Positions 8,749 to 17,275 of a stretch of 64,000 nt of DNA are shown piece by piece. Positions within the stretch are counted from its first letter, which is position 1. Each line of letters begins with the position of its first letter. The stretch comes from Cyclobacterium plantarum (lineage in GTDB: Bacteria; Bacteroidota; Bacteroidia; Cytophagales; Cyclobacteriaceae). Under the pieces are notes generated by a model. That model was not told the origin of the DNA. It saw only the letters and a program-made list of their open reading frames with translations, and searched no databases. The position numbers were made by a program, and so were the translations under genes. The DNA is taken from NCBI RefSeq assembly GCF_011290685.1, contig NZ_JAANYN010000001.1:479325-543324 (forward strand). The letters run 5' to 3'.

Positions 8749-10467
8749 ATGTTTTGTTTGACCCAGTCAATAAAGGCCCATTTATCTGAAAACCCTTTTA
8801 TTAGAAAGGGAATGTGCTACTTTATTGCCTTGTTTATTTTAGGCTTGTCAGATGTGAAATCTCAGACCTATGGAGGAGCTTCAAGGATTTATACAGACTT
8901 TAATGGCTATTGGACTTCCGGAGTTGGGGATATTAGTACTGTACTTCCTGATAATTCTCACCATTTATTGGGATTTACCTGGCAGGGGAATGTATATTCC
9001 ACAGGCATTGATGATGGGAGGCTGAGTTCTGCGGGGGTAACATTTGATCCTCAGGTTTATCAGGCATTTCCTGTTAGAAACATTGCAGCAAAGTCTTCCG
9101 GTACCTTTATTGGTCTGGGTCAGCTTTATGATGGTGTGGACAATGGAATATCAGCTCCTGCACCTTTTGCGGTGCCTCCCAATCTTTCTGCATTTCTGAC
9201 TGATGGACTTCAGGGCCTGGATTATGGAACTGGCGTAGCCAATATCGCCTCGGGAAACGTAATTTTTGATTTTTCAGGTATCATTGATCCCACGCAAATT
9301 GGTGATGGTATTCCTGATATACTCGTTACCCAATTTGCAGACCCAAGCAGCATACTTGATGAAGTGTATCTTACTGATGGAGACGGGAATTTGGTCGGGA
9401 ATTCATTGAACATAGACCATACGGCCATCAATATACTGGGGCGATGGTCAGCTGATTTTTATGATTTGGATGGAGGAGCTGGTGCGGGCTTTATCAAAAC
9501 CAACCGAGACCTGCGCTTGTGGGTAGCCGAACTGGAAGCCTTTGGGATCAATATAGACAATTATGAAGAGGTAAGAAGCTTGCGGTACCGGTTAAATGGG
9601 ACCAGTGATGTTGCCTTTGCAGCCTATAAAGTTGGGGTATTTGATATCGTAGCTGCCAATAATGATGAAGGTATCACCAATCAGGAAGAGCCCGTTGTCC
9701 TGGATGTTTTGGCAAATGATCTGCCGGATGAAATACTGGATCCTGCCTATCTCAGTATTTTGGATGGGCCGGATAATGGTTCTTTAACCATCAATCCCGT
9801 AACGGGAGAAATAGAGTATCTTCCTTATGCTGAGTTTTTCGGTATAGATCAATTCACGTATCAGATATGTGGAGATGGTGGCCTGCAATGTGATGAGGCC
9901 ATTGTTACAATAGAGGTAAATCAAGTTAAATTACCGGTTAAGTGGTTGGAATTTACTGGTTCCACCCTGGCGAATAGGGGTATTGCTCTGGCCTGGACAA
10001 CGGCCTTTGAAAAAAACACTGCCTTTTTCGAAGTAGAAACATCTGTAGACGGGCGCGACTGGCGGGTTATAGACCGCATCGAGGCTGTTGGTTTTTCCAA
10101 TAATGCAGTAGACTACACTCATTTTGTTCGGATGAATGGGGAAGGAAGGGTATTTGTGAGGCTAAGGCAAGTGGATCAAGATCACAGTCAGGCATTTTCT
10201 GAAGTACTTGCAGTGGATTTTTTGGAGCAAAAAAGCAAGGAAGTAAGGCTTTATCCAAATCCTGTGAAAAATGAACTTATGGTTGAAGGTTTTATTGAAG
10301 AGGGATTGCCTATGAAAGTCATTGATTTGACAGGAGGAGAAAAAACACATTTGATCCAAAAATTAGAAGGGGATGGATTTTTGATTCGGCTGGATGTGAG
10401 CCTTTTAGAAAAGGGCATTTATGTTCTTGTCTGGGGGAAGGAAGTGCTGAAATTTCAAAAGAATTGA
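8749..10467 (+). CDS. Secreted T9SS cargo protein with cadherin-like Ig domain
   Basis: A 572-residue exported protein. The start is set at the ATG at 8749; the open frame reaches a TTG at 8722. The N-terminus is a long signal peptide with core MCYFIALFILGLSDVKSQ, so the ATG at 8812 is an alternative start. The N-terminal half (to about residue 300) is Gly/Asp-rich and of unknown function. An Ig-like/cadherin-type domain follows with VVLDVLANDLPDE and GEIEYLPYAEFFGIDQFTYQ. The C-terminus is a type A T9SS sorting signal (VRLYPNPVKNELMVEG ... EKGIYVLVW). It is expected to be exported by T9SS and fixed to the surface. The N-terminal segment is not a family I recognise, so the activity is unknown. 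Confidence 0.8.
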   Translation: MFCLTQSIKAHLSENPFIRKGMCYFIALFILGLSDVKSQTYGGASRIYTDFNGYWTSGVGDISTVLPDNSHHLLGFTWQGNVYSTGIDDGRLSSAGVTFDPQVYQAFPVRNIAAKSSGTFIGLGQLYDGVDNGISAPAPFAVPPNLSAFLTDGLQGLDYGTGVANIASGNVIFDFSGIIDPTQIGDGIPDILVTQFADPSSILDEVYLTDGDGNLVGNSLNIDHTAINILGRWSADFYDLDGGAGAGFIKTNRDLRLWVAELEAFGINIDNYEEVRSLRYRLNGTSDVAFAAYKVGVFDIVAANNDEGITNQEEPVVLDVLANDLPDEILDPAYLSILDGPDNGSLTINPVTGEIEYLPYAEFFGIDQFTYQICGDGGLQCDEAIVTIEVNQVKLPVKWLEFTGSTLANRGIALAWTTAFEKNTAFFEVETSVDGRDWRVIDRIEAVGFSNNAVDYTHFVRMNGEGRVFVRLRQVDQDHSQAFSEVLAVDFLEQKSKEVRLYPNPVKNELMVEGFIEEGLPMKVIDLTGGEKTHLIQKLEGDGFLIRLDVSLLEKGIYVLVWGKEVLKFQKN

Positions 10468-10493
10468 TTGAGGAAGGCCTTCTTTCCCTCAAT
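10467..10493 (+). terminator. Weak terminator-like hairpin
   Basis: ATTGAGG (10467-10473) pairs with CCTCAAT (10487-10493), with the palindrome GAAGGCCTTC in the loop region. It begins at the stop codon of the T9SS cargo gene. There is no clear T-run after it. Confidence 0.3.
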
Positions 10494-10599
10494 TTCTGAG
10501 ATTATTTTGTACTTTTAAACGCTGAGGGAATTTTGCTATTGGCATATCCCCTGAATTAAATGAGCACTGTGAAAGCAAAAATATTGTTAAGACAAACCC

Positions 10600-11523
10600 A
10601 TGAAAACCGATAGAAGAAAATTATTGAAATCCATAGGACTGGGATCTATGGTGGCATTAAATCCTGCTGCATCTTTTGCAAAACCCAAAAAGAGAACCCG
10701 ATTTAGTTATTGTTTGAATACCAGTACCATCAGAGGACAGCAACCGGGATTGAAAAAATACATTGAGATTGCCGCTGAGGCAGGTTATGATGGTATTGAG
10801 GTGTGGATTGAAGATGTCAAGCAATTTATTTCAGCGGGAAATGATCCCGATGAACTTAAAAAATTGATTCAACAGCATGGCCTCCGGGTTGAGAATGCCA
10901 TAGGCTTTGCCCCATGGATGGCGGCTGATGAGGAAAAAAGCAGGGCTGGGTTTCAGCAGATGGAGACAGAAATGGAACTTTTGGCAGCTATAGGTTGCAA
11001 AAGAGTAGCAGCCCCTGGGATAGGTGCTGAAGCTCCGGTAGATCTTATGTTGGCGGGTAAAAGATATAAGGCTTTACTGGAGCTTGGGAGGAAAACAGGG
11101 GTAATGCCACAACTTGAGTTTTGGGGAGCCTTTGATCCTTTTCATCACCTGGGACAGGTATTGATGGTAGCGGCCGTAGCCAATGATCCGGATACACGAT
11201 TGCTACCAGATGTCTACCACCTTTTTCGGGGAGGGTCTGGCTTTGAAGGGTTGAAACTAATCAATGGCAAGGCCATTGAAATTTTTCACATGAACGACTA
11301 TCCAGGTGATATTCCCAGAGAAAAACAGCAAGACAAGGATCGGGTTTATCCGGGAGATGGTATAGCCCCTTTGGGCCAGATCATCAATGACCTCAATGAG
11401 ATGGGAGGAGATAAAGTGCTATCCCTGGAATTATTTAACCCTGGGTATTGGGAAAAGGATCCTTTGGAAGTAGCTAAAACTGGTTTGAAGAAAATGAAGG
11501 CTGCGGTTAATTCCGCCTTGTGA
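10600..11523 (+). CDS. Tat-exported sugar isomerase/epimerase-like TIM barrel protein
   Basis: A 307-residue protein of the xylose isomerase-like TIM barrel superfamily (sugar phosphate isomerase/epimerase, hydroxypyruvate isomerase-like). The N-terminus is a twin-arginine signal: MKTDRRKLLKSIGLGSMVAL, then an alanine-rich stretch ending near residue 28. Barrel features include EAGYDGIEVWIED (about residues 60-72), the acidic metal-site candidates in PQLEFWG and LLPDVYHLF, IEIFHMNDYPG and LSLELFNPGYW near the end. These enzymes use a divalent metal to isomerise or epimerise sugars; the substrate is not evident. Tat-dependent export of this family is common in Bacteroidota. It is followed by a strong bidirectional terminator, so it is probably monocistronic. 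Confidence 0.82.
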   Translation: MKTDRRKLLKSIGLGSMVALNPAASFAKPKKRTRFSYCLNTSTIRGQQPGLKKYIEIAAEAGYDGIEVWIEDVKQFISAGNDPDELKKLIQQHGLRVENAIGFAPWMAADEEKSRAGFQQMETEMELLAAIGCKRVAAPGIGAEAPVDLMLAGKRYKALLELGRKTGVMPQLEFWGAFDPFHHLGQVLMVAAVANDPDTRLLPDVYHLFRGGSGFEGLKLINGKAIEIFHMNDYPGDIPREKQQDKDRVYPGDGIAPLGQIINDLNEMGGDKVLSLELFNPGYWEKDPLEVAKTGLKKMKAAVNSAL

Positions 11524-11550
11524 ATTGATTTAATTTTGTATTAAAAATAA

Positions 11551-11582
11551 AAAAACGCCAGGAAAATCACCTGGCGTTTTTT
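11551..11582. terminator. Bidirectional rho-independent terminator
   Basis: AACGCCAGG pairs with CCTGGCGTT around a 7-base loop (11563-11569), flanked by an A-run on the left and a T-run on the right, so it can stop transcription from both directions. It lies between the convergent TIM-barrel gene and the DUF6600 gene. Confidence 0.92.
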
Positions 11583-11594
11583 ATTTCTGCGGAT

Positions 11595-13046
11595 TTAATT
11601 TCCACGTCTTGATCTCGAAGAAGTAGATGGAGCAGAGGAGCTTCTTGCTCTCTGGCTGGGCTGGGCTTTAGGAGCTACCCTGGTACTGCTCCTGTTTACA
11701 GTTGGGTTACTTCTACGGGTAGGACTTTGTACTTGTTGGCTTCTCTGCCTTTGTGTACTCGGCCTGTTTATCGTATTGGAAGGAGCAGATCTTCGAACTT
11801 GCTGTCTGGAATTTCCAGGATTAACCCTTTGGTTACTATGGGTTGTGTTTCTTTGCCTGGAATTTACGTTTGTTGTATTTGGCCTAACGGTTCTTTCCCT
11901 TGGGGCAACCCTTACATCCGCTTGGTTTTGGGGAGTCCGTACCCGGGGCTGCACTTGTCTCCTGGTATTTGATGGAGCGGGCTGACTTCTCCTTACATTG
12001 GTCTCAGTTGCCGGATTATAGCTTCTTTGCCTGATGTTATTAGGTTGTTCCATGGCAGAACTGGATCTTAAATTGTTGTTACGGGTATTGATTCCATTTC
12101 TGGTATCAGCACGGCTACTTGCTTCTCCCCTGTTTTTTAAGGCTTCCGTTCTAATGGTGCTACGTGTATTTGTACCCGGTACCATGGCTCTTCTTTCAGT
12201 CCTTACCTGATTGGCATCGGAAGGTTTATAATCTCTGGAAGAAGTGTAACTCCTTGGTCTGAGGTTAATATCCCCTCTAGCCTGAGTATTTGTCCTCCTG
12301 ATTTCTGGTTTATACAGTTCCAGGTTATTGTTATTGATAGAAGACCTGCCTGGTCTTCGCCCTTCCCTTACCTGATACACCGGAACATCCCTACGGGTTA
12401 CCCTACGCAATTCAGACCTGCTGGGCCCGGTAATATAGGTTTGGTTGTTATATACATAAGTATTGTTAATGATGTTGGTTTGGTTGTATATCACATTTAC
12501 ATTTCTACCTGGCAGGTAATACCTGTAAATGTTTCTGCTCAGCAACCTTCTTCTGGGTACGAAAACCCAATGGGAGTAAACAGGGAACCTTACAGAAGCG
12601 TAAAATTGTACCCTGGGACCCAGGGGAAACCAACCATAATAGCCACTTCCTGACCTCCAGTTGACCCATGCAGGACCCCATTCATACCCGGGAATCCAGG
12701 CCCATCCATACATGTCACTGAAAAACCACCTGCCATAATGAAATGGTGCCCAGCCCCAGTCATACGTAGAAACCCAGGTGTTGCCAAAGGAAGACATTAC
12801 CCAATGACCGTTGGTCCTGTAAGGTTGAAATCCTTGCTCTGCGTAGGGGATCCAAATAAACCCGTAATGGGGATCCTCCACCCAGTCCCCATAAGGACTT
12901 AGCTCATCATAAAATACCTGAAATGATACTGCAAAAGGTGATGCTTTGATTTCGTTTACCCTTCCTGTAAATAGAAAAAACAGGCCGAAAATAAACATGC
13001 TGGCGACCTTCACCATTTGGGACCGATTACTTATGGAATTTTTCAT
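11595..13046 (-). CDS. DUF6600-type exported protein with Trp/Tyr-rich repeats and basic tail
   Basis: A 483-residue exported protein. A hydrophobic N-terminal segment (VASMFIFGLFFLFTGRV) serves as signal peptide. Residues about 40-170 carry tandem Trp/Gly/Tyr-rich units: SPYGDWVEDPHYGFIWIPY, DWGWAPFHYGRW, YGWAWIPGYEWGPAWVNW and GYYGWFPLGPR. This is the YXWGXW-type pattern of DUF6600 proteins. From about residue 225 to the end the chain is rich in Arg, Asn, Ser, Gln and Thr, has almost no acidic residues and is probably disordered. The function is not known; the repeats and basic tail would suit contact with the cell envelope or an anionic polymer (inference). A promoter-like sequence lies at 13113-13142. 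Confidence 0.75.
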   Translation of the reverse strand: MKNSISNRSQMVKVASMFIFGLFFLFTGRVNEIKASPFAVSFQVFYDELSPYGDWVEDPHYGFIWIPYAEQGFQPYRTNGHWVMSSFGNTWVSTYDWGWAPFHYGRWFFSDMYGWAWIPGYEWGPAWVNWRSGSGYYGWFPLGPRVQFYASVRFPVYSHWVFVPRRRLLSRNIYRYYLPGRNVNVIYNQTNIINNTYVYNNQTYITGPSRSELRRVTRRDVPVYQVREGRRPGRSSINNNNLELYKPEIRRTNTQARGDINLRPRSYTSSRDYKPSDANQVRTERRAMVPGTNTRSTIRTEALKNRGEASSRADTRNGINTRNNNLRSSSAMEQPNNIRQRSYNPATETNVRRSQPAPSNTRRQVQPRVRTPQNQADVRVAPRERTVRPNTTNVNSRQRNTTHSNQRVNPGNSRQQVRRSAPSNTINRPSTQRQRSQQVQSPTRRSNPTVNRSSTRVAPKAQPSQRARSSSAPSTSSRSRRGN

Positions 13047-13112
13047 GGCGCATAATAATTGATTGTTATCAATTCATACGGCAATAAGTGTTCCAGGTTC
13101 TGATGCTGCTAA

Positions 13113-13142
13113 CAAAATAGAATATTATGTAGGAAATACAAA
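13113..13142 (-). promoter_or_regulatory. Candidate promoter of the DUF6600 gene
   Basis: Minus strand: TTTG (13142-13139), 19 bases, then TATTTTG (13119-13113). The spacing fits the Bacteroidota promoter; the -7 element has one spacer base instead of two. It lies about 67 bases before the start codon. Confidence 0.45.
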
Positions 13143-13208
13143 TAAAAAATTAGTAAAATAATCGTAATACTTTATATTTTGACATATTATTCTTAAAAAA
13201 ACACTTGT

Positions 13209-13376
13209 TTATTTTTTAAGTGTATCGATTTTTTTTGCTATTTCCTCTGCCTCTGTCATCAATTTATCGGAGAGGGTTCTGTCTTGATGAGAGGCTTTAT
13301 GTGCTTTTTGCAGTAAATTTTCATATTGCTCCTGCAACTTTTCGATCTCTGTTTTCTTTTTGAATAATCCGAACAT
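13209..13376 (-). CDS. Lacal_2735 family small protein
   Basis: A 55-residue protein beginning MFGLFKKKTEIEKLQEQYEN and ending EEIAKKIDTLKK, read from the ATG at 13376-13374 to the TAA at 13211-13209. The MFGLFKKK start, the central S-x-x-D-R-T-L-S-D-K segment and the charged helix match the Lacal_2735 family, a small conserved Bacteroidota protein of unknown function. It is almost all heptad-like charged helix and probably forms a coiled coil. It lies 46 bases downstream of the MORN-repeat gene on the same strand, so co-transcription is likely. It is easily missed because of its length. Confidence 0.82.
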   Translation of the reverse strand: MFGLFKKKTEIEKLQEQYENLLQKAHKASHQDRTLSDKLMTEAEEIAKKIDTLKK

Positions 13377-13422
13377 GTTCTTTTTTTATGATAAACCATG
13401 CATGTTGTGGAACTGTTTGAAA

Positions 13423-15006
13423 TTAATCAAAATTTTGAAAAAGATCGCTTTCTTCAGGCATTTCTTCAGGTACAACTTCGTCGTTTTTAAAATTTATCAT
13501 GTCTTCCAGATTGCCGGATCTGGAATAATATTTCCATGTACCTTCTTTTCTACCCTCCTCCATGAGGCCTTCTGATGCTAACCTTCCGTTGTCGTGGTAG
13601 TACTTCCAGGTGCCTTCAGGTTTTCCAGATTGGTAATTGCCTTCAGATTCTTTTTGTCCGTTGATGTAATAAGTGATTCTGGTGCCATTTCCATCTTTCA
13701 GTGTGCCCGAATCCAATTTTGCAGTGCCTTCATAATTGTAATATTCACTGACATTCATCAACCTGCCGAAATCCCAAATTTCTTCCTGGGTGAGTTGTTT
13801 GTTGTCATAAAAAAGGCCCCAGGTGCCGTCTTCCTGGCCCAATAGATAGCTTCCTACAGACTTGAGCTGTCCTCCATCATAATAGTAAAACCATTGTCCG
13901 GATTCATTGCCCAGCTGGTAGTTTCCCTCAGCCACCAAAATGCCAATTTTATTAAAGTATTTCCAAAGCCCGAATTTCAAGTCATTCTTATAGGCACCTA
14001 TGGCATATAATTTCCCCTCCGGGTAATAGTTTTTCCAGATACCTGATCGAAAACCATTTTCATACTGCCCCCTGACAGATGGTTTGCCATTACTGTGATT
14101 TTCAATGTATTCCCCAACCATGACTCCAAGGTCATAAGTGACCCGTTTTGCCAGAGATTTATCCGGGAAATATTCTTCCCATTGACCAACGGGGATATCA
14201 TTTTCATACCGCTCTACCCTTGCAGTCCTTTTATTTTCATAATAGTAAGTCCAGGTTCCGGTTTTATTGCCGGATTGATCATATGTTTTTTCCGATTCCA
14301 TTATTTTGGTATCCGGGAAATAGCTCGTCCACTTACCTACCCGTTTTCCCTGATCAAAGGTACCTTCCTCCTGAACTTTACCAGTGGGAGAAAATCTTTT
14401 AAAATCTCCATGGGTCTGATTGTCTTTGTAGTTGGCTTCTATCACCAATTCACCATAAGGGGAATATTCCCGGTAGGGACCTTCTCGTAAACCATCCTTA
14501 AAGGTGATTTCTACGGCTTTTTCACCGTTTTCGTAATAAAACATCCACTCCCCGTTCCTTTTACCATCAGTATAATTCCCTTCTGTTTTAATCTGCTTGG
14601 GATTAACATATCCGGAATTATCTTGATTGCCGTAATATTCTTTATAGGGACCTATTAAAACGCTGTCCTGGTAAACAGCCTCTTTGACCAAGGCACCGCC
14701 CAGGTCAAATTCCTGAAAAGCCCCGTTTAGTTTATTGTCTTTGTACTCTGCGACAATATGCTGCTGCTGATTGGAATAGTAAATGACCCACTTCCCGTCT
14801 TTGATACCTTCTTCGAAAGTACCTTGTTGGATCAGGTTATTGGTTTTGGTGTTGATGAATTTCCAAAGGCCATCCATTTTGCCATTCACCATAACCCCAT
14901 TGCCCATCAAGGTAGAGTCATTGTTATAAATGTTGACTACCTGACCTTGTCCATATGATTGGGAAACTGAGAAGGCCAGTAAAACCAAGGCAAATATATA
15001 TCTCAT
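13423..15006 (-). CDS. Exported MORN-repeat protein
   Basis: A 527-residue protein with a signal peptide (MRYIFALVLLAFSVSQSYGQ). The mature part is built almost entirely of MORN-type repeats of about 23-25 residues, with the recurring pattern G-x-W-x-Y-Y-x-x-G ... x-x-G-x-Y-x-x-G, for example GKRNGEWMFYYENGEKAVE and GKPEGTWKYYHDNGRLASEG. Such repeats form an extended beta sheet and usually bind partners or membranes rather than catalyse. The end is acidic (NDEVVPEEMPEESDLFQNFD). This resembles Bacteroidota proteins annotated as MORN or YwqK-like repeat proteins; no enzymatic domain is seen. It heads a likely two-gene unit with the 55-residue gene downstream. Confidence 0.85.
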   Translation of the reverse strand: MRYIFALVLLAFSVSQSYGQGQVVNIYNNDSTLMGNGVMVNGKMDGLWKFINTKTNNLIQQGTFEEGIKDGKWVIYYSNQQQHIVAEYKDNKLNGAFQEFDLGGALVKEAVYQDSVLIGPYKEYYGNQDNSGYVNPKQIKTEGNYTDGKRNGEWMFYYENGEKAVEITFKDGLREGPYREYSPYGELVIEANYKDNQTHGDFKRFSPTGKVQEEGTFDQGKRVGKWTSYFPDTKIMESEKTYDQSGNKTGTWTYYYENKRTARVERYENDIPVGQWEEYFPDKSLAKRVTYDLGVMVGEYIENHSNGKPSVRGQYENGFRSGIWKNYYPEGKLYAIGAYKNDLKFGLWKYFNKIGILVAEGNYQLGNESGQWFYYYDGGQLKSVGSYLLGQEDGTWGLFYDNKQLTQEEIWDFGRLMNVSEYYNYEGTAKLDSGTLKDGNGTRITYYINGQKESEGNYQSGKPEGTWKYYHDNGRLASEGLMEEGRKEGTWKYYSRSGNLEDMINFKNDEVVPEEMPEESDLFQNFD

Positions 15007-15253
15007 GTGTTATTATCGTTTTTTTATTTGCCACATGGAATCTCGCATTTTAATAATCATCCCACGGTGTGACGTGTTCGCGATGCTCGATTTCATGAGT
15101 GTTTCAGATCAATTTACAAAGTGATACGGATTGTGTCTGTTACGGGTTCCAATTTACATTATATAGTTAAAAAATTATATTTAGTTTGGGAAAAGTTTAA
15201 TCATTTTTGTTAAAAGCCTTATTATAATCCCCTTTCCCCATTTTTACGGACTA

Positions 15254-15832
15254 TCAAGGGAGCATCAAATATAGGATATTTTCTACTTCATTTTTAATTT
15301 CATCTGCTGGTGTTTCCATATCTACGATGGGTATGGCTTTGATCAATTGAAGATGCGAGAAGTTTGTTAAATGATCGCTGAATTTTTCCGGGCTAAAATT
15401 TTTACTCTCCTGAACTTTTTTTTCATCGATGATTTTTCCGTACGCCCATAAATCGGACAAGCATATCTGATAGTTATGTACACTTGCCCAATTGATTAAT
15501 TTTTTGGAGTCGCTGAGGCAGGGGTGATTTTTACCAAAAAAAACCAGCACAAATAAGCCTCTTCCCCACCAGTGCAGGATGCGGATATTACATCCCCGGG
15601 AAATATCAAAATCTCTCAATACATCCAATACCTGATAGGGGCAACGTTGCAATTCATTTCCTTTACTAATTTTGATGCCCCTATGGTTTCGGTGAGCTTT
15701 AGATAATGAATCAACGGAAATTTGATTGGCTACCTCAGCAAAAATGTGTGTAAACCTTTTTTTAGCTTCACTTATTTTTTCAAATAGCAATTTGTTTTTT
15801 GTGATGGCCAGCAATTCTTCAAACTCAAACAT
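15254..15832 (-). CDS. Conserved-looking hypothetical protein
   Basis: A 192-residue protein I do not recognise. I chose the ATG at 15832 (MFEFEELLAITKNKLLFEKI), which leaves 11 bases after the FabH-type gene; the frame extends to 15871, where it would overlap fabH. There is no signal peptide or membrane segment. The N-terminal third is helical and charged. A central region holds ILHWWGRGLFVLVFFG, and PCLSDSKKLINWA and CLSDLWAYGK follow. The protein is probably cytosolic. The close spacing makes it a translationally linked partner of the ketoacyl-ACP synthase, so a role linked to fatty acyl or polyketide-like metabolism is possible but unsupported by any motif. Confidence 0.65.
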   Translation of the reverse strand: MFEFEELLAITKNKLLFEKISEAKKRFTHIFAEVANQISVDSLSKAHRNHRGIKISKGNELQRCPYQVLDVLRDFDISRGCNIRILHWWGRGLFVLVFFGKNHPCLSDSKKLINWASVHNYQICLSDLWAYGKIIDEKKVQESKNFSPEKFSDHLTNFSHLQLIKAIPIVDMETPADEIKNEVENILYLMLP

Positions 15833-15843
15833 ACTTAGATACT

Positions 15844-16842
15844 TTACCAGCGGATCAATGCAGATGCCCATGCAAAACCACTTCCGAAAGCGGCCAGACA
15901 GACAAGGTCGTTGGGTTTTATCCTTGCGGTTTCCAAAGCCTCACTAATGGCAATGGGGATAGTAGCTGCTGTAGTATTTCCATAATTCATGATATTGTTA
16001 AAGACCTGATTTTCTTCAAGGCCCAGTTTTTCCTGGATGTGTTGGCTGATTCTCAGGTTTGCCTGGTGGGGGATCAGCAGGTCCAGATCTTTGGGTTTTA
16101 AATTATTGGCATCCAGGGCTTCCTGAACTACCTCGTAAAACCTGATCACCGCATGTTTGAAAACCGCATTACCATTCATCTGCAGGTTAAAAGACCCGCT
16201 ATCAATCAGTTCTTGTGAAACCCTGACTTTTCTGCTGCTTCCGGGATCTTTCACATATAGTTCTTCCGCATGGTCCCCGTCTGCATGCAAATGTGTGGAA
16301 AGTATCCCTTTATGAGGTTCGTTGCTGGCCTGAAGTACTACTGCACCGGCACCGTCCGCGAATATCACGGCACTTGAACGTCCCTCATCACTTTTGTCCA
16401 GTGCGGACGATTGGATTTCAGCACCTACTACCAGAATATTTTGGTACATACCTGATTTGATGAATTGGTCTGCAACGGATAACGCATACACGAATCCCGA
16501 ACAGGCATTCCGGATATCGAGTGCACCAATTCCCTGTAAACCCAATTCCCTCTGTAGCAATACTCCATTTCCGGGGATGAAATAATCCGGGGTAATGGTA
16601 GCAAAGATGATAAAATCTATTTCTTTGTTATTAAGGCCTGCATTTTTTATGGCCATTTCTGAAGCGGCCCTGGCCATGCTGGTAACGGTATCTTTTCCTG
16701 GGGTAAACCACCTTCTTTCTCTTATCCCTGTTCGCTCCACGATCCAGGCATCGTTGGTATTCATCATTGAAGAAAGCTCCTCGTTGGTTACAATACGGTC
16801 CGGCAGGTAATGGCCGGCTCCGGAGATAATGGAATTTTTCAT
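15844..16842 (-). CDS. fabH: 3-oxoacyl-ACP synthase III (FabH family)
   Basis: A 332-residue thiolase-fold condensing enzyme. The catalytic triad of KAS III is complete: Cys114 in DIRNACSGFVYAL, His259 in LLIPHQANLRI and Asn289 in MNYGNTTAATI. The FADGAGAVVL and AFGSGFAWASALIRW segments are also typical. FabH condenses acetyl-CoA or another acyl-CoA with malonyl-ACP to start fatty acid synthesis. The gene is not with plsX, fabD or acpP, so it could be a second KAS III with a special starter or a role in a secondary pathway. A hypothetical gene follows after 11 bases. A promoter-like sequence lies at 16868-16898. Confidence 0.9.
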   Translation of the reverse strand: MKNSIISGAGHYLPDRIVTNEELSSMMNTNDAWIVERTGIRERRWFTPGKDTVTSMARAASEMAIKNAGLNNKEIDFIIFATITPDYFIPGNGVLLQRELGLQGIGALDIRNACSGFVYALSVADQFIKSGMYQNILVVGAEIQSSALDKSDEGRSSAVIFADGAGAVVLQASNEPHKGILSTHLHADGDHAEELYVKDPGSSRKVRVSQELIDSGSFNLQMNGNAVFKHAVIRFYEVVQEALDANNLKPKDLDLLIPHQANLRISQHIQEKLGLEENQVFNNIMNYGNTTAATIPIAISEALETARIKPNDLVCLAAFGSGFAWASALIRW

Positions 16843-16867
16843 TATTGCATGGCTACTTATAAAGGAA

Positions 16868-16898
16868 CAAATATGTCATTTTAAATTGAGAAATCAAT
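16868..16898 (-). promoter_or_regulatory. Candidate fabH promoter
   Basis: Minus strand: a TTG core (16897-16895), 19 bases, then CATATTTG (16875-16868), one mismatch from TAnnTTTG. It lies 26 bases before the start codon. Confidence 0.4.
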
Positions 16899-16996
16899 TT
16901 TGGCATTAATTATGGCTTAATGTGCGTAACCAAATAGCTTAATTCACCCTGAGACTAATTTGGTCTAAAAATATATCTACTAAAAATATTATTAAT

Positions 16997-17018
16997 AATA
17001 GATTAATTATAATCTATT
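16997..17018 (+). terminator. Hairpin followed by T-run, possible terminator
   Basis: AATAGATTA pairs with TAATCTATT around the loop ATTA, followed by TTTT. The stem is AT-rich. No plus-strand gene lies immediately upstream, so its role is unclear. Confidence 0.3.
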
Positions 17019-17042
17019 TTTTGAGGTTCATTTCTCAAAAAA

Positions 17043-17071
17043 AGTATTTCGAAACTTTTTCTCGAAATACT
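17043..17071. repeat. Perfect 10-bp inverted repeat flanked by A-runs
   Basis: AGTATTTCGA (17043-17052) and TCGAAATACT (17062-17071) are separated by AACTTTTTC. Seven A residues precede it on the plus strand, so on the minus strand the hairpin is followed by a T-run and would act as a terminator or attenuator. It may instead be a dyad operator for one of the flanking genes. Confidence 0.5.
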
Positions 17072-17275
17072 AAAAAAAAATAATGGACAGGGCAAAAATA
17101 TTTTGTCTTCATGTAATTGCTTAATAAAATAAAATTTTGTTTATTTTAAAAAACACCGTATTTATCAGAAAAAAATATTGATGTATGTCAAATACATAAT
17201 TCTTTATTGGTAAAATCAAAAAACAAAAAACAATAAATCAATTCCCTTTTTATGAATTAAATATTACCTAATCAA

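Larger units (their letters stand above)
16843..17275. other. AT-rich divergent intergenic region
   Basis: This separates the minus-strand fabH-type gene from the plus-strand lyase-like gene. It holds a fabH promoter candidate (16868-16898), a hairpin followed by T residues (16997-17018), and a perfect 10-bp inverted repeat flanked by A-runs (17043-17071). No reading frame in it looks coding. Confidence 0.5.

Noticed and set aside
13594-14490. Plus-strand frames opposite the MORN-repeat gene
   Set aside because: The MORN repeats are unmistakable on the minus strand; the plus frames are phenylalanine-rich shadows.
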